NCBI GenBank assembly: GCA_949825045.1
Contig: OX463808.1
Span: forward strand, 32,859,674 to 32,923,673
DNA length: 64,000 nt
Direction: 5' to 3'
Source of the DNA: Argyresthia goedartella
Lineage: Eukaryota; Arthropoda; Insecta; Lepidoptera; Argyresthiidae
Shown: piece after piece, positions 11,046 to 23,055 of the stretch
Numbering within the stretch: the first letter of the stretch is position 1
How the letters are laid out: every line of letters starts with the position of its first letter
Program-made: the position numbers and the translations under genes
Notes under the pieces: model-generated
What the model saw: only the letters and a program-made list of their open reading frames with translations
The model's database searches: none
What the model was told of the DNA's origin: nothing

Positions 11046-12001
11046 AGATCTGGAAGTTTTGTAGGGTCGGTTGGCCATTAAGTTGTTTGGCATGTTGTTA
11101 GTGCACCTAAAGTGTTTCTATCTATTACAACTTTAAGTTCTCTTCCTCTGGTGTTGGTGAGACGGGATCTCCAAAATAAGTTTTTGGAGTTCCAGTCTCC
11201 ACCGAAAATGTATGTACCTGCTTCCCAGAGTTTTAAGGAAAGTATCAAAGTATTCAGTTTTAACTTTTTGTCCCGGGGGGCAGTAGACAGATGAGATGGT
11301 GAGTGAAACTTGCCTATCATGTACCACTATTGATGTGGCTTGAATACGTGCGGTTCGATATTTTTGGAGTGATTGATTTTTTTGTTAATGGTAATAGCTG
11401 ATCCAGAATGGGAAGTGTTTTCATGATGATTTGATGCATAGACATAGGTCCTTAAGTGCGAAAGTAATGTTACCACTCAAGTGAGACTCGCTAATTAGTA
11501 ATACATCCAGATGGTGTAGTTTAATCAGTGTCTCAACTTCGGTCTTGTTACTTAGTAGACCATTAAGATTCCATGCAGCAATACTCAGAGCCGCCATTTT
11601 TGATTTCATAAATGGCAGCTCTGAGGTTTGCTACAAGTTTAGTGGCAAGTGTGGTCAAGAGTCCCATCAGAGAGCCCATTTGTTCTTTGAGGCGATCTAG
11701 CTTTTCAGCTTGTTTTGAGAGTAATTGTTCTAATTGGTTTGGCTGCGGTTGATTCGAGCCGGCCACTAGATGTGCATATGATTGTGGTGTTACCTTTGGG
11801 ATGTTATTCTTTGGAGGCAGAATTGGAAATTCCTTTCTGTTTTGAATTTTTTCATGTGTTATTTTTACTTGCGGGGTATGATTATTTTTCTTGTCTGGAT
11901 AATTTTGTGAGGAGTTTGTGTATTTGAAAGAAGACATTGCACCCTTTGTAGTTGGCCGGATGGTCTTCTAGGCATAAGGCACACTTAGCAATAGTCAGAA
12001 C
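11042..12001 (-). pseudogene. Jockey-type LINE fragment: ORF1 end and endonuclease
   Basis: Reading minus from 12001: a CCHC knuckle (KCALCLEDHPANYKGC) and the ORF1 C-terminus with a Gln-rich linker and LMGLLTTLATKLV (11937-11563). ORF2 starts by overlap (ALSIAAWNLNGLL, 11609), with LLISESHLSG, then after a frameshift TISSVYCPP and YIFGGDWNSKN, ending at WPTDPTKLPDLI. The ORF1/ORF2 overlap is as in Jockey elements. Its 3' part is missing where it abuts the plus-strand fragment, and its 5' part is lost at the BEL/Pao boundary. Confidence 0.75.
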
Positions 12002-12052
12002 CACTCTCTGTTTCTATGCGACAAGTTCAGTAACAAGGACGCATATGGCAAA

Positions 12053-12703
12053 TTGAGGTTAGTAAGGCAACTAAACGTTTGCCAAAACTGCTTCTACAAG
12101 CACTCTAACGACCAGTGCACTTCATTAAAACGGTGCCGAGTCTGTCAGCAAAATCACAACACATTACTGCATGATGCAACCTGCAAACGAAGTGTCGTGC
12201 AACCTACTGCCGCGCGCCCCACTTCAATGGAATCTAGCTCACCTACTTCAGATGGATCCTACGTGACTATGAGAGAACTGCTTGATCAAGGAGCCCAGAC
12301 TTCACTGATCTCCGAAAATGCCGCGCAGATGCTGGGATTACAACGACAACGTTTCCACGCATCGGTGTCGGGCATTGGAAATGGTTCGAAGCAAAGCAAG
12401 GGCATCGTTTCACTGAACATCGAATCAATCTACGGCAATCATCAATTAACAACTCAAGCATTAGTTATCAACCGAGTAACCAACAACTTGCCTAACACGT
12501 CATTCGGCAAACGACAATGGCCACACCTAGCTTACATACAGCTAGCCGATCCAGACTATAATGTGTCGAATCCTGTCGATTTCCTCCTGGACGTATACTC
12601 GGACGTCATAATGAGTGGTCTCATCAAAGGACCAGACACAGCGCCCATAGCGCAGCAGACAAGGCTCGGGTGGATCCTGTCGGGAAATGTAAAAAATTCA
12701 TAG
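12053..12703 (+). pseudogene. BEL/Pao Gag C-terminus and aspartic protease
   Basis: The 216-residue segment starts with two Cys/His knuckles (CQNCFYKHSNDQC, then CRVCQQNHNTLLH), the usual end of BEL/Pao Gag. The same frame reads back to about 12002. About 60 residues later comes a retropepsin-like domain with the active site ELLDQGAQTSLIS. The Gly after Gln fits the BEL-type protease, where the motif is less strict than DSG or DTG. The segment continues to TRLGWILSG, the normal approach to the RT, then meets a stop at 12703. Confidence 0.8.
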
Positions 12704-12712
12704 CGACGTCGT

Positions 12713-14151
12713 TATCAACTGCATAAAAGACTTATCGCAATATTGGGAGCTCGAAGATATTGGTGATACAACTGCAGACCTCACACAAGATGAACAGTAC
12801 TGTGAAGAACTGTATCTAGCAACAACGAGGCGTTTATCCGACGGAAGATATGAAGTCGCTATCCCGATGAAGCCCGACTTTTAAGGCAAGCTAGGAAACT
12901 CAAGGCCGTCGCACAATTCCACAGTCTGGAGAGCAAGATGGCAAGGAATGAAGAATTTTCAGTAAGCTACAAGCAGTTTATGAAAGATTACGAATCGATG
13001 AATCATATGAAAGATGTCACAAACTCAACTAATACGGTATCCTGTTACCTACCACATCATGGCGTATTGAAATCAGACCACAACGACAAAGCTGAGGACG
13101 GTGTTTAATGCATCATCAAAAACAACATCCGGATTTAGTCTCAAAGATCTTATGGAGCAAGGCCCTTCTACAAAGGGACCTATACAGCCTCATCTTGGGA
13201 TGGCGTCAACATAAGTATGTCAACACAGCCGACATCGAGAAGATGTTTCGACAAATCCTCATCAGAGAGTCAGATCAGCACCTTACAAATATCCTCTGGA
13301 GAAGCTCCCCACAAATGCCTCTGAAAGAATATAATCTCCAAACAGTAACCTAGGGAACCAAGTCCGCGCCCTGGCTAGCAATGCGAACTCTAAAGCAGAT
13401 ATCCATCGACGGGGCTGAGAAATATCCACGAGCTGCCGCGTCGCTTTCAACGTCATTCTACATGGACGATCTGCTTGAAGGTGGACAGACGATAGAGGAC
13501 ACCAGGCGCATACAGCAAGAGATTATAGACCTCCTGAAAGAAGCAGGAATGAACATTCGAAAATGGTCCAGCAACTCCCGGGAACTTACAAAACATCTAT
13601 CAGCAGAACAACTTGATACGCCACTCAACTTCAAATGCGCCGACACAAGAAAAACACTCGGCCTGCGTTGGAATCACAGTATGGATACATTTACGTATCA
13701 GAACAAGTTTGATGATAAGGCAAACAACTCCGACACAATTCTTACAAAGCGGGCGTTGTTGTCAAACATATCAATTATCTTCGACGGGCTCTCCCCGCTG
13801 ACGGTCAGAACTAAGCTACTATTCCAGCGTACGTGGTCGGAGCAATCAGCAGAATGGGATGCTCAAATACCCGAATTAAACAACGAATGGAAGCAATTGA
13901 GAAAAGACTTCCAATGCATAGAAAGCATCGAAATACTGAGATACCTGGGCGACAGAGACACATTCCAGATTCACGGATTGTCTGACTCATCGGAAAAAGC
14001 ATACGTGTGCTCAATTTATTTTGTATCGAAGAATTATGATGGTGAGTTCACATCGAAGCTAATTACAGCAAAAACAAAATTGGCTCCAAGCAAGAACAAA
14101 TTGACTCTGCCAAGAATGGAACTCTGGGGGCGCTCCTTCTATCGAGACTGA
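12713..14151 (+). pseudogene. BEL/Pao reverse transcriptase remains
   Basis: At least three frames are needed. 12713-13080 reads a worn RT N-terminal region (YCEELYLATTRRLSDGRYEV and so on). 13108-13353 holds NTADIEKMFRQILIRESDQH, the first catalytic block in Pao-type RTs. 13381-14151 holds TSFYMDDLLEG with the YMDD-like catalytic pair, then the thumb and connection (ALLSNISIIFDGLSPLTVR). A stretch between the first block and the YMDD region is deleted. Confidence 0.8.
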
Positions 14152-14972
14152 TGAAGAAGCTTACAGAGGGATTATCAGTTGATAACACACATATCTTTGC
14201 ATGGACGGATTCAATGGTTGTCCTAGGCTGGATACATGGTGATTTAAGCAGATTGAAACCGTTCGTAGCCAACAGGATACAAACCAACATCAACATCCTT
14301 CCATCCAAAAACTGGCATCATGTACGGTCCGAAGACAATGCAGCAGACTGTGCAACCAGAGGGCTCACAGTAGCACAGCTAAAGGATCACTCCTTGTGGT
14401 GGGAAGGGCCAAGATGGCTATCCAACTTCGACGCCAACATGTTAAAGAACAATAAGTATGGGGCCCCCACAATCGAAGCTAAAAGGGCCCAACATAATGT
14501 GCACGCAGCCTTACACCAAACAAATGATTTAGTAGTTAAATTACTAAATGAGCACAGTTCAGTGGGTCGCGTAATCAAAACAATAGGTTGGCTAAAACGT
14601 TACATTTCTTGGCTTCAAAATCAACAACAAGCAATAAGCCAAGGTTACCTATCATCAGCAGAAATCGACGACGCCTACAAGTTGGTAAATAAAACGGCAC
14701 TGTTGATGAAATTCGAAGAAGATTTCGATCGTCTAAGCGCCGGGAAAGATATCAAGAAAGGAAGCAAGCTGGCCTGTCTCAGCCCCTACATCGACAAGAG
14801 TGACGGTCTTCTAAGAGTCGGCGATCAATCAATGCAGTCAATCAGCAAAACATCCCATCATCATTCCGAGTCACGGACGTCTCACCGAGCTACAGCAAGC
14901 TCATGCCATCACGAACCACGGTGGGCCGAGGCTAACGTTGTCTTATATCAGGGAGAAGTATTGGATACTTAG
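14151..14972 (+). pseudogene. BEL/Pao RNase H-like region and start of integrase
   Basis: The 273-residue segment continues pol after a small frameshift at 14151. It includes IFAWTDSMVVLGWIHGD, RLKPFVANR, RSEDNAADCATRGLT and LWWEGPRWL, which are standard Pao-family RNase H/connection blocks, then the integrase N-terminal region. Near 14890-14972 the frame is lost and integrase continues in the next open frame. Confidence 0.75.
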
Positions 14973-16230
14973 TGGCCTCCGGACAGTCAAAAGAGAGCTA
15001 CGTAAGTGCATCAAATGTCGTCGCTACAATAAGGATAGGAACACACAGATCATGGCGGCCCTGCCCAAGCCAAGAGTAACACCATCAAGGGCATTCAGCC
15101 ATACTGGCGTGGATTTCACTGGGTTTTACAACATCAAGGCGAACAAAGGACGTGGAGTAAGGACACATAAGGGATACGTGGCGGTATTCGTGTGTCTCGC
15201 AACGAAGGCCATCCACCTGGAGCTTGTATCCGACCTTTCGACGCAAGGTTTTCTGGCTTCTTTTCGTCGCTTCTGTGCACGACGCAGTACCCCAAGCCAC
15301 ATGTATAGTGATAATGGGACCAACTTTGTTGGGGCAAACAGACTCCTCCAGCAAGAATATCAAGAAATCATGGCAACAATCAACGAAAACCTTCTTAGAA
15401 AAATAAGCGACCTTCAAATACAATGGTCGTTCAGTTGTCCAGCATTTCCTTCGTCTGGTGGATTAATGGAGGCTGCTGTGAAGAGCTTCAAGCATCACCT
15501 ACGGAGAGTCATGGGAGAACAAAACCTCACATATGAGGAATTCATCACTCTCCTTCAGCAGATAGAAGCCTGCCTCAACTCCAGACCCCTGGTCGAGCTA
15601 ACGGAAAACCCGGAAGACGAATATCTGACGCCTGGACACTTCTTAGTTGGAGGTTCATTATTAGCCAGACCACAAACAGATCCTGATAACATGAACCTCA
15701 CCACGAGGTGGCAACTCGTTCAAAACATGAACAAGCAATTTTGGAAGAAGTGGTCCGCCGAATATTTGAACACTCTACAAACAAGAACAAAATGGAGAAG
15801 AGCAAGACCTAACCATCAAGTAGATGATATCGTGCTTACACAAGAAGACAACATATCTCCCGGCAAGTGGCTTCTAGGAAAAATCATCGAGGTCCACCCA
15901 GGAAAGGATGGGCACGTCCGCGTCGTCACACTCAAAACCAAGAATGGTATTATGAAGAGACCGGTCATCAAACTATCGGTCCTTCCAACAAGAGAGGAGA
16001 ATAGCAGTAGCCAACAACTACAAAAATCTATAAACAGTAACTCTCATCAGACAGCTATCAACAATACAACAACAGTCCTACAAACAAATCAGCCGCGAAA
16101 TTTCCGAGTCAGGAAACCTACGCGTAACTTCATATCAATGGCGGTTTTACTGTGTTTATCCATATTGACCCCAGCGACGAGCTTCTACAATGTTTCCGAG
16201 TTCAGTAAAAATCAAGACATATATTTCTAG
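14938..16230 (+). pseudogene. BEL/Pao integrase with C-terminal domain
   Basis: A 430-residue open frame. CIKCRRYNK ends the zinc finger. The catalytic core has D in FSHTGVDFTG, D in MYSDNGTNFVGA and E in GGLMEAAVKSFK. The BEL-type C-terminal domain follows (TKWRRARPNHQVDDIVL, SPGKWLLGKI, RVVTLKTKNG). This enzyme inserts the cDNA. The last 30 residues, from MAVLLCLSILTPATS, look like a signal peptide for the env-like gene in the same frame. The frame ends at a TAG (16228-16230). Confidence 0.85.
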
Positions 16231-17975
16231 AAGATGTACGACATGCATCTCATCAAAGACGATTGGAAACTGATCATCTATTACAATCTGTCTACATACT
16301 GGAACGGAATACTCGAAATCGAAGATTACGTCAGTCATATTGAAAATCACCTACAGTTCGCGAGCAAGGCCCAATCAAAACAATATAAAGGGATCGTATT
16401 TCAATTGAAGCACGAGTTAGCAGAAATACAACACTACAACCGCATACTACACCAAGGTCAAACTGAAAGGCGACATAAAAGGGGTCTCATGAACGGGGTA
16501 GACTACATCGCTAACTCCCTGTTTGGCATATTGGACGACAGTTTCGCGAGGAAATATGAGAAGGATATTGAAAAAATATCCTATAACGAGAACCACCTGC
16601 AAGACATACTCAAGAATCAAGCGACCGTAATAGAAGCGCAGTCAAACCTACTACACCGTAACGAAGCCATAATGAACAATCAGTTCAGAAACATGCAGCA
16701 ACACCTTCAGGAATTCCAGCTAGTAGAGCAACGCTTGCGAGTTGAATACAGCGACGAGTTATTCACATTATCAACACTTCTTACAGCCGAAATTATCATC
16801 TCTAATATAAGAAATGTTCAAAAAAACCTATCAATACGATCACAGAGCTCACACAAGGTCACCTGGACGCGCAATTGATACCTCCAGAGCAGTTGAAAGA
16901 GCAAGTCAACATCATTTACAGCAACTTGCCCACCAATTTGACGCTACCGGCCGACAAACAGAGGCTCGCAAACCTGTACAAAATAATGAAGGTGAAAGTC
17001 AAGGTAGGCTTAAGGTTATTTATCATCGAAGCGAAGATACCCCTCGTGAACAAGAAGCACTTTCAAATTGACAGAATAATCAGCTTACCACACAAGGACC
17101 ACATAGTTAAAAGTACTGCTGTTTACATAGCATTCAATCTTCAAAAGGATCTTCTATTCTTACCAACAGAAGCAGACATGCAAAGATGCATACACAAATC
17201 GGCAGATCAAATACTCTGCTCCATTGACAAACCTGTCGACGAGTTGCCGATAATAAACAACATATGTAACCTGAGCATCCTCAATAGGTCACTGTGCCGC
17301 AAAAAGCCCACGGCCGCGTGTGATGAGCAATGGATCAGATTACATAACAATAATAAGGGGATGTACACGTGCTGCGAGGAATGCGCTGTGCGCATATTTT
17401 GCCCAGACAGCAAAGTGCACTCGAGCTCATTGACCGGGAACGGAATACTCGATATCGCTCAAGGTTGCTCTATCAGAAGCAACACATTCACCATACCAGG
17501 ACACCACAACTACTTCAGCCACATCAACGTCAGTCCAGCACAATCTGACATCCCCGAGGCATCGATCTTGAACCAGATAGTAAACACCTCAGACATCAAG
17601 ACGTACAAGGAAGAGGATCACGAAGACGACTGGCACAATATCAAAGCCCAGATCGACAGCCTGAAACAACAAGCCTATGCACCATTAACAATACATGACG
17701 TCCACGAGTACTCGGTATTGTACTCAATCCTGGTACTCATCACTCTGACGGGCATTATCTACGTCATTACGAGATGGCACAGAGCAAGAAAAGGCCACAA
17801 AAAACCAGCAGCTGACAGTACCGAACATGTCCCCACGATCCCGCATAAGGACATCCAATCGCATGATTTAACACCGCCATCGAACACTGACAGCCCGGGG
17901 ACAGCACCGAGATCGACGCAGACGCTGCACAGGAGTCACTCCGTTAGATTAGAGATACCATATGTTAGCATATAG
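16138..17975 (+). pseudogene. Envelope-like fusion protein gene of the BEL/Pao element, interrupted
   Basis: The gene reads from a hydrophobic signal-peptide-like start at 16138, in frame with integrase. A TAG at 16228 interrupts it, it continues from 16234 to 16878, and it shifts frame into 16875-17975. Visible features: a furin-type site (RRHKR, about 16470) followed by a glycine-rich hydrophobic segment, a long helical or coiled-coil region, a Cys-rich part (around 17210-17410), a single transmembrane helix near 17720-17780 and a basic cytoplasmic tail. This layout is that of baculovirus F-type fusion envelopes captured by insect retroelements. The stop and frameshift make this copy non-functional as it stands. 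Confidence 0.75.
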
Positions 17976-18078
17976 TAAACTTTAAAACTCTGCGATAGTT
18001 CTAAGCTTTTACCCTTTTATTTACATTTTAAATTTACTTTTTACACATGTTTATTCCTTATCCTTTTGAGTCGGCAGG

Positions 18079-18251
18079 ATGTACGATCTATGTCAGCAAT
18101 CGCACATTAGGCAGTACGTTATGCATAGTTTGTAGATATTTAACTAGGCCAACCGAGATAACTTTATTAGAATAAGTATACAGTAAAAGGCATTCTCAAA
18201 ACAGCAGTCGTTGAGTTTGGAATCAACCAAAATTACCTACATATACTGTAC
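18079..18251 (+). repeat. Probable 3' LTR of the BEL/Pao element
   Basis: It starts TGTACG right after a purine-rich GGCAGGA and about 100 bp downstream of env, and ends ...CTGTACA. The inverted TGTACR ends, TG...CA termini and position fit a short BEL/Pao LTR. No second copy is in the window, so the boundaries are inferred. Confidence 0.5.
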
Positions 18252-18269
18252 ACACACTTCAGTTTTTGT

Positions 18270-18500
18270 CCTCGGGTCCAGGTGCCGCCGGCGATTGGAC
18301 TGGGAGCTCAGGTCTAGCTGACATTAAACCCTTCCTGCTACAGTCATAATACGTGGCTTTGGATACACAGCCACGGGCAACAACCAGTTTGGGGGTTCGG
18401 TCTTCGGGTGCCACGAGGTTATAACTACCCCTCCCATTTCATTCATCATAATTTAAGTTTCGAGGCGGGACCTGCCAATTCAACCAACAATTTTGGCGGT
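18270..18500 (+). repeat. Repeat A, copy 1 (paralogue at 27625-27866)
   Basis: Starting at CCTCGGGTCCAGGTGCCGCC, this stretch aligns over about 210 bp with 27625-27866 (shared blocks GGCGATTGG, GAGCTCAGGTCT, GGGGGTTCGG, CTTCGGGTGCCACGAGG). It has no open frame. In both places it lies just downstream of LTR-like sequence, so it may be the 5' leader of an LTR element. 18500-18950 has no gene; a palindromic pair of CCAAT boxes (GATTGGCCGATAGGCCAATC) lies near 18900. Confidence 0.55.
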
Positions 18501-18951
18501 CCCATGAGGCGATCGGATTAAAAGCACAGATTGCCAAAGCTTCGGGTCAAGGCGCTAACTGTTCAGTATTTACATCGAATAATAGATTAGATAGGAGTAC
18601 GAAACGTAATGTTGTCGCATTAACATTCTTTACTCACACGGTCCGCTTAATTTTGCAAAAATAAAATAGTTATCGGCATTCTCAGTTAAACAAAGAGGGA
18701 ACAGTGAAAAGTGCACAATGCAGGAAATGGATTTCACATACCCAAAAACTCATCAAAATCGTGAGTAAAAGCAAAATTTTCCATCACAATTCTCACAGAG
18801 GAATTTAACGACATTTAGCGAGAAAGAGAAAGATATAAAAACGTCTGTGAAACGTCACAATCATAATGACGCTGTCAAGAGAGTGACAAGCTATCCTCTG
18901 ATTGGCCGATAGGCCAATCAGAAGCAGAAACAAGCGGTCACCGATCTGTCA

Positions 18952-20860
18952 GTGTCTCTGGCAGACAAGCTGTCACTGCCATTCCCATCTTTGCTCCCAG
19001 ACAACGTTCCATTACACGCATCAATACTGGGACCTAATATAATATGGCACCTACCAGTAAAACAAAAACTACTCATAGCGAAAAATCAAATGCACCATTT
19101 AAAAAAATCAAATCACCCATCAGGCCCAAACTCTGATCCAAACATTACCCTGAGGAAAATCCAATTCGCTGTTAAACCAACCGAGGTAACCGAAAGCCCT
19201 TCGGCCTTGTTAACCCCTCAGCAAACACATCGCACGCCAAGTCCAAGTCTACAGCCACAAAGCTGTTCCGGGGAAGAAGGAATAAGACTGCCTTGCACAT
19301 CAACATCACTAATAACTGACAAAGTAACACAAAGTAAACAGAAATAAACCGTAACCAAACAAGGATCGCATCCATCACCTGTTTCATCACCATCCAACGC
19401 ATCGTATATGGGCGATACTATCAACTTTACAAATATTTCTGTAAACAAAACAATGAATAGGAGCTCTCCCGATAATTATACTAATGTTGGAGAGGACATA
19501 GACAATTTCAAAGCAACCATCACACAGCTTGAATAAAAACTGGAAAGTGCTGACACTACCATAGAGAGATTGTTGGCTGAAAATTATTCTTTAAACGAGA
19601 ATTTGCCGTTCAACGCCCCCTCGAACTGGCTACAAAAATAATGATACAGAATTAATAAGTCCATCCCTACCAACTAGCAAACATGATTCATCGACCTCTA
19701 GTACACTGATTCAAGCTACGAATAAAAATAAAAATAACAGTAAAAATACCAACTCTAAACATATTACTCCTGCAACACCACACTGTAGAAAAATTGAAGA
19801 GGAATCAACCACCCTGGCCGAGTCATCCGAAACAGCGCCGACTAAATCAACAAAACAAAGTAAAAGTAGCGCAACTATTTCAAAGAAAAAGAACAGAATG
19901 TGTCTAATCAGCACCAATAGATACATAGACACGCTAAAATTAGCACAGAAAATCTTTGAAAATAACTATAACTTGTACGTCACTACCTCTTACCAAACAG
20001 GGGGTTACTGAGACTTTTAGAAGGGTTAGCGACAAAAATAAAAGACTTTACAGAGGAGGATTACGTGGTTGTACTCGTCGGTGAAGAGGACTTTGTCGAC
20101 ACGGACAACTACCACGAATTGATTATCTGCCCTAGAGAGCTGCTTCAACAGATCATCTATACAAATATTCTGATATACACTCCTACTTACAAGCAAGGCA
20201 AAAAAAAACAAATATATTCAATTCAAGAGTAGAGACGTTCAACAGTATCTGGATGTTTAAAGCCATGAACACGCATATCAAGTGGACTCCACTGATTTCT
20301 CTCTTAAAGCCTAAGGGATAAAACAAATATTTAAGGATGTTAATGAAACAATAACTTTGATAAACAACTGGTTCAGAGAACACGAAACTCCACAACTGGA
20401 AGAACCCGTATATGCCACTCCTAAAGCTGATATATTTTTTCGTGAATCACTGTAATGAACAAGTTCTAAGTGTTTTTCACCGAAACATAGCTAGACTTAC
20501 ATGTATAAAAACAATGCCTGCTGTATGACCATTAGAATATAATAACTATTTACCTGATAATATCAAGAATTTAAGGTTGCCTCTTTTAAAAAAGAGATTT
20601 TCACAGTTTTTAATTCAAAAGATGTATTAAAGTGTTCATGATTTTATTAATGAAAAGTTGTAAAGAATTATTGATCGAAAGAAATTCTAACTTATAATAT
20701 TATTTATGTATAAATTATTGTAATTGTATAGTATGTATAGGTTGTAATTTTATTCTTGTATATGATAATAATTTAGTCTTATTGAATTGTATTTTAATGT
20801 TAATGAATTGTATTTTTAATGTAATAATATATTTGCACACCAAAAGGTAGAACATGAAGG
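18952..20860 (+). mobile_element. Decayed LINE: ORF1 remains joined to ORF2 C-terminus
   Basis: 18952-19347 is a Ser/Pro/Thr-rich open segment. Around 19495-19620, with one stop, a coiled coil reads DNFKATITQLE and TTIERLLAENYSLNE. Around 20020-20330, broken by frameshifts, comes a domain with VVVLVGEEDFVDTDNY and YTPTYKQGKK-like text, resembling the SGNH esterase-type domain found in some LINE ORF1s. From 20530 the text PLEYNNYLPDNIKNLRLPLL then KKRFSQFLIQK matches the end of a LINE ORF2, followed by an AT-rich 3' UTR. ORF2 endonuclease and RT are absent, so a large internal deletion has joined ORF1 to the 3' end. Confidence 0.55.
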
Positions 20861-20867
20861 ATCTTGA

Positions 20868-23051
20868 TGTAACGGCATAAATAGCTAAGGTCGAGCCACC
20901 GCTGTCAGAAAGCTATGATCGTCTATTCTATCTACCCCCAAAAGAGATGTCCCGATTCAGCTGTGAAAATGTCAAGTCAAGAATGATAAGTCTGAATTTC
21001 TCGTTTCTTGAGAATTCGTTAGATGTACAATAGTTGAACGGAAGATTGGTTCAGGAACTTAGAGTTTCAAGTTAAACAGATAAAGCATGTATGCCCGCAA
21101 GCCGGTATTTCGCATCAGTCAGCGGTGTTTTGCGCCAGATCGATCTTTGTTATAATTTGTGTACTGGTACCATTTATTTTTTTGTACATATGGGCGTTTG
21201 GAGCTTCTTTTACATGGTCGACCACAATTTGTAATATTTGTTTGGGATATCGTATGGTTATTCGTCGTAGTGTTACGACGTGAGTACTCAATGATATTTC
21301 ATGTGCTCACTAGTGCGGCTTTAGTGGCTCCAATTATATAATTAGTTTACGGCAATAACGATCCAAATAAACCGGGTTTACACAATTGCGATTTGATTTT
21401 CCGAAATGGGTCTGAACTAGCGGTTTCCTCAAAAGGACCGTAACGTTTTGAAACCTTCAACTCTGCGCAATTCGAGCTGGATGTTATCGAAACGTTTTCT
21501 TTAGTGCTTTAGAGATCTAACCGTCTCCACAACGAGTTACGTACTTCAGAAAATACCGATTTAGGTATCTCGTTTACCTCAGCACACCTCAACTGAGCCC
21601 AGCAAAATAAATGCGTGACACAATCAACACGTTAGATCTCCCAGCGAAATTGACATTTAATTTAATGATGCAACTTGAATCAAAACGATCCAAGGCAAGG
21701 CAAAATATCTACCCGGCCCTAAACAATGAACTTTAGGCTGTAATTTGATCTCTTTGCGCGTCCCCGACAACACTCAAATGTCAAAGATATCAACAGGATA
21801 GGTTATCTGAGTTGACAACGTTTATACTTTGTTCTGAATTTGTTATTTTCATCCGCGGAACCCCATCGATCAAACAGTCTCCCTATGCCTTGACAACCTA
21901 GGTTTAGCCTCAACTAAACTCCTGTCTAGCCTAGTCTAAAATCCTAGTGTTATATACCACGTCCATCATCGACACCACTCGACATCTTCGAATTGTGTGT
22001 GAATTGAATGTGCTTGTATGTTTAATGACTTGTGTGTGTGGGAATTTCAAAACTCGCTACACGAAGGGAATGAGGAAAGGATTAACCCGCGAATTTCCTA
22101 AGAGCTAGTCCAGGAACCCTATGGTGAAGGAAAAAGGAAATTAGGGTCGCTCCAAGCCCAGACTCAGACTCAGATCAAATTACCTACAAGTTCTTATCTA
22201 ACGACCCAAGGATAGTTTTGGAATTTGGGTAGGTTGATTTAAAGGATAGGAACCGAGGTATATCTCGGCGCTTCAGACACACACGAAAATCCACTGTAGC
22301 ATGCAATCACAAATCTTCCAGTTCCAGACGCGTAAAACAGCAGACCGAACTGTTCAGATTACCGAAAGACACGTGTACCACAGTGGTTTGACGTACGGAC
22401 TGATTCCCTTCTCCACCCCCGCGCTCGTATTTATAGGTAGCCCACATGTCTGAGATGGCGTCCCACCCCGCAAACACTGCCCAAGCGCAAGCTTCTTATC
22501 ATTAACTACACAGGGTCTAGTTTCAATCAAACATGCCATGCACGCCTGCTGTCTACAATTTTGTGTATGCATAGTTCCTATAATCAACCATCGGTTATCA
22601 CTCAAGTCATTTGGTATTGCCGATACACAAAATTTGTCGATCGCTGGCTATAAAGCGGTTGTTAGTTAATTAAGCCTGACTGCCCGACCGCTAGCGTCTA
22701 AGACAAAGATCACTGGAAAGATATGCAAACCCGTGATGTCAGACTCACCATAACGTAATAATCAATCGCAATTGTATATTTGCAGTCAACACATTAGCTT
22801 TCTCCGTATAGTTCCATAAGAACCTTCCATTATTTAGTTATCAATAATTTATTCAGCGCGCAGTCAAATCGGCTCTGATCCCTACACATTTCGCAGGAAT
22901 GCGACAAAAAAAACCTGACCCGACCTCTCTTCCCCGAAATTAACCACGTTCTCAGGCCCTTACTACTTACAGGCCCTAACTTACTTCGAATCACTCAATA
23001 ACCCAAGCGTTAAATGAACTGACTCTTGTATTCAATGTGTGTACCATTACA
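20868..23051 (-). repeat. Solo LTR, 2,184 bp, minus orientation
   Basis: Read on the minus strand it starts TGTAATGG and ends CCGTTACA. It is flanked by a perfect 4-bp target duplication, TTGA at 20864-20867 and 23052-23055. It aligns almost end to end, in opposite orientation, with 23772-25997. A 4-bp duplication is usual for many Ty3/Gypsy elements, including errantivirus-like ones; the internal region is absent, so the family is not proven. No protein-coding gene is supported inside. Confidence 0.9.
22401..22435 (-). promoter_or_regulatory. LTR core promoter: TATA box and initiator
   Basis: On the minus strand TATAAATA (22435-22428) precedes an initiator ATCAGTCC with the expected +1 A at 22401, 34 bases from the first T of the TATA. 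The partner LTR has both elements at the same 34-base distance. Confidence 0.6.
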
Positions 23052-23055
23052 TTGA

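Larger units (their letters stand above)
12002..18251 (+). mobile_element. BEL/Pao LTR retrotransposon with env-like gene, 5'-truncated and decayed
   Basis: Collinear plus-strand remains of Gag (end), protease, RT, RNase H, integrase and an envelope-like gene, followed by a probable 3' LTR. The 5' LTR and most of gag are missing; the element starts inside gag next to a Jockey fragment. Several frameshifts and stops break pol. Envelope-bearing BEL/Pao elements are known in insects and nematodes and are retrovirus-like in layout. Confidence 0.85.

Noticed and set aside
10611..12001. Twin-priming inversion of one Jockey element
   Set aside because: In twin priming the inverted 5' part precedes the 3' part; here the two parts converge with their 3' sides touching.
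21159..22605. Short open frames inside the solo LTRs
   Set aside because: They are not preserved between the two LTR copies and have no known motif.
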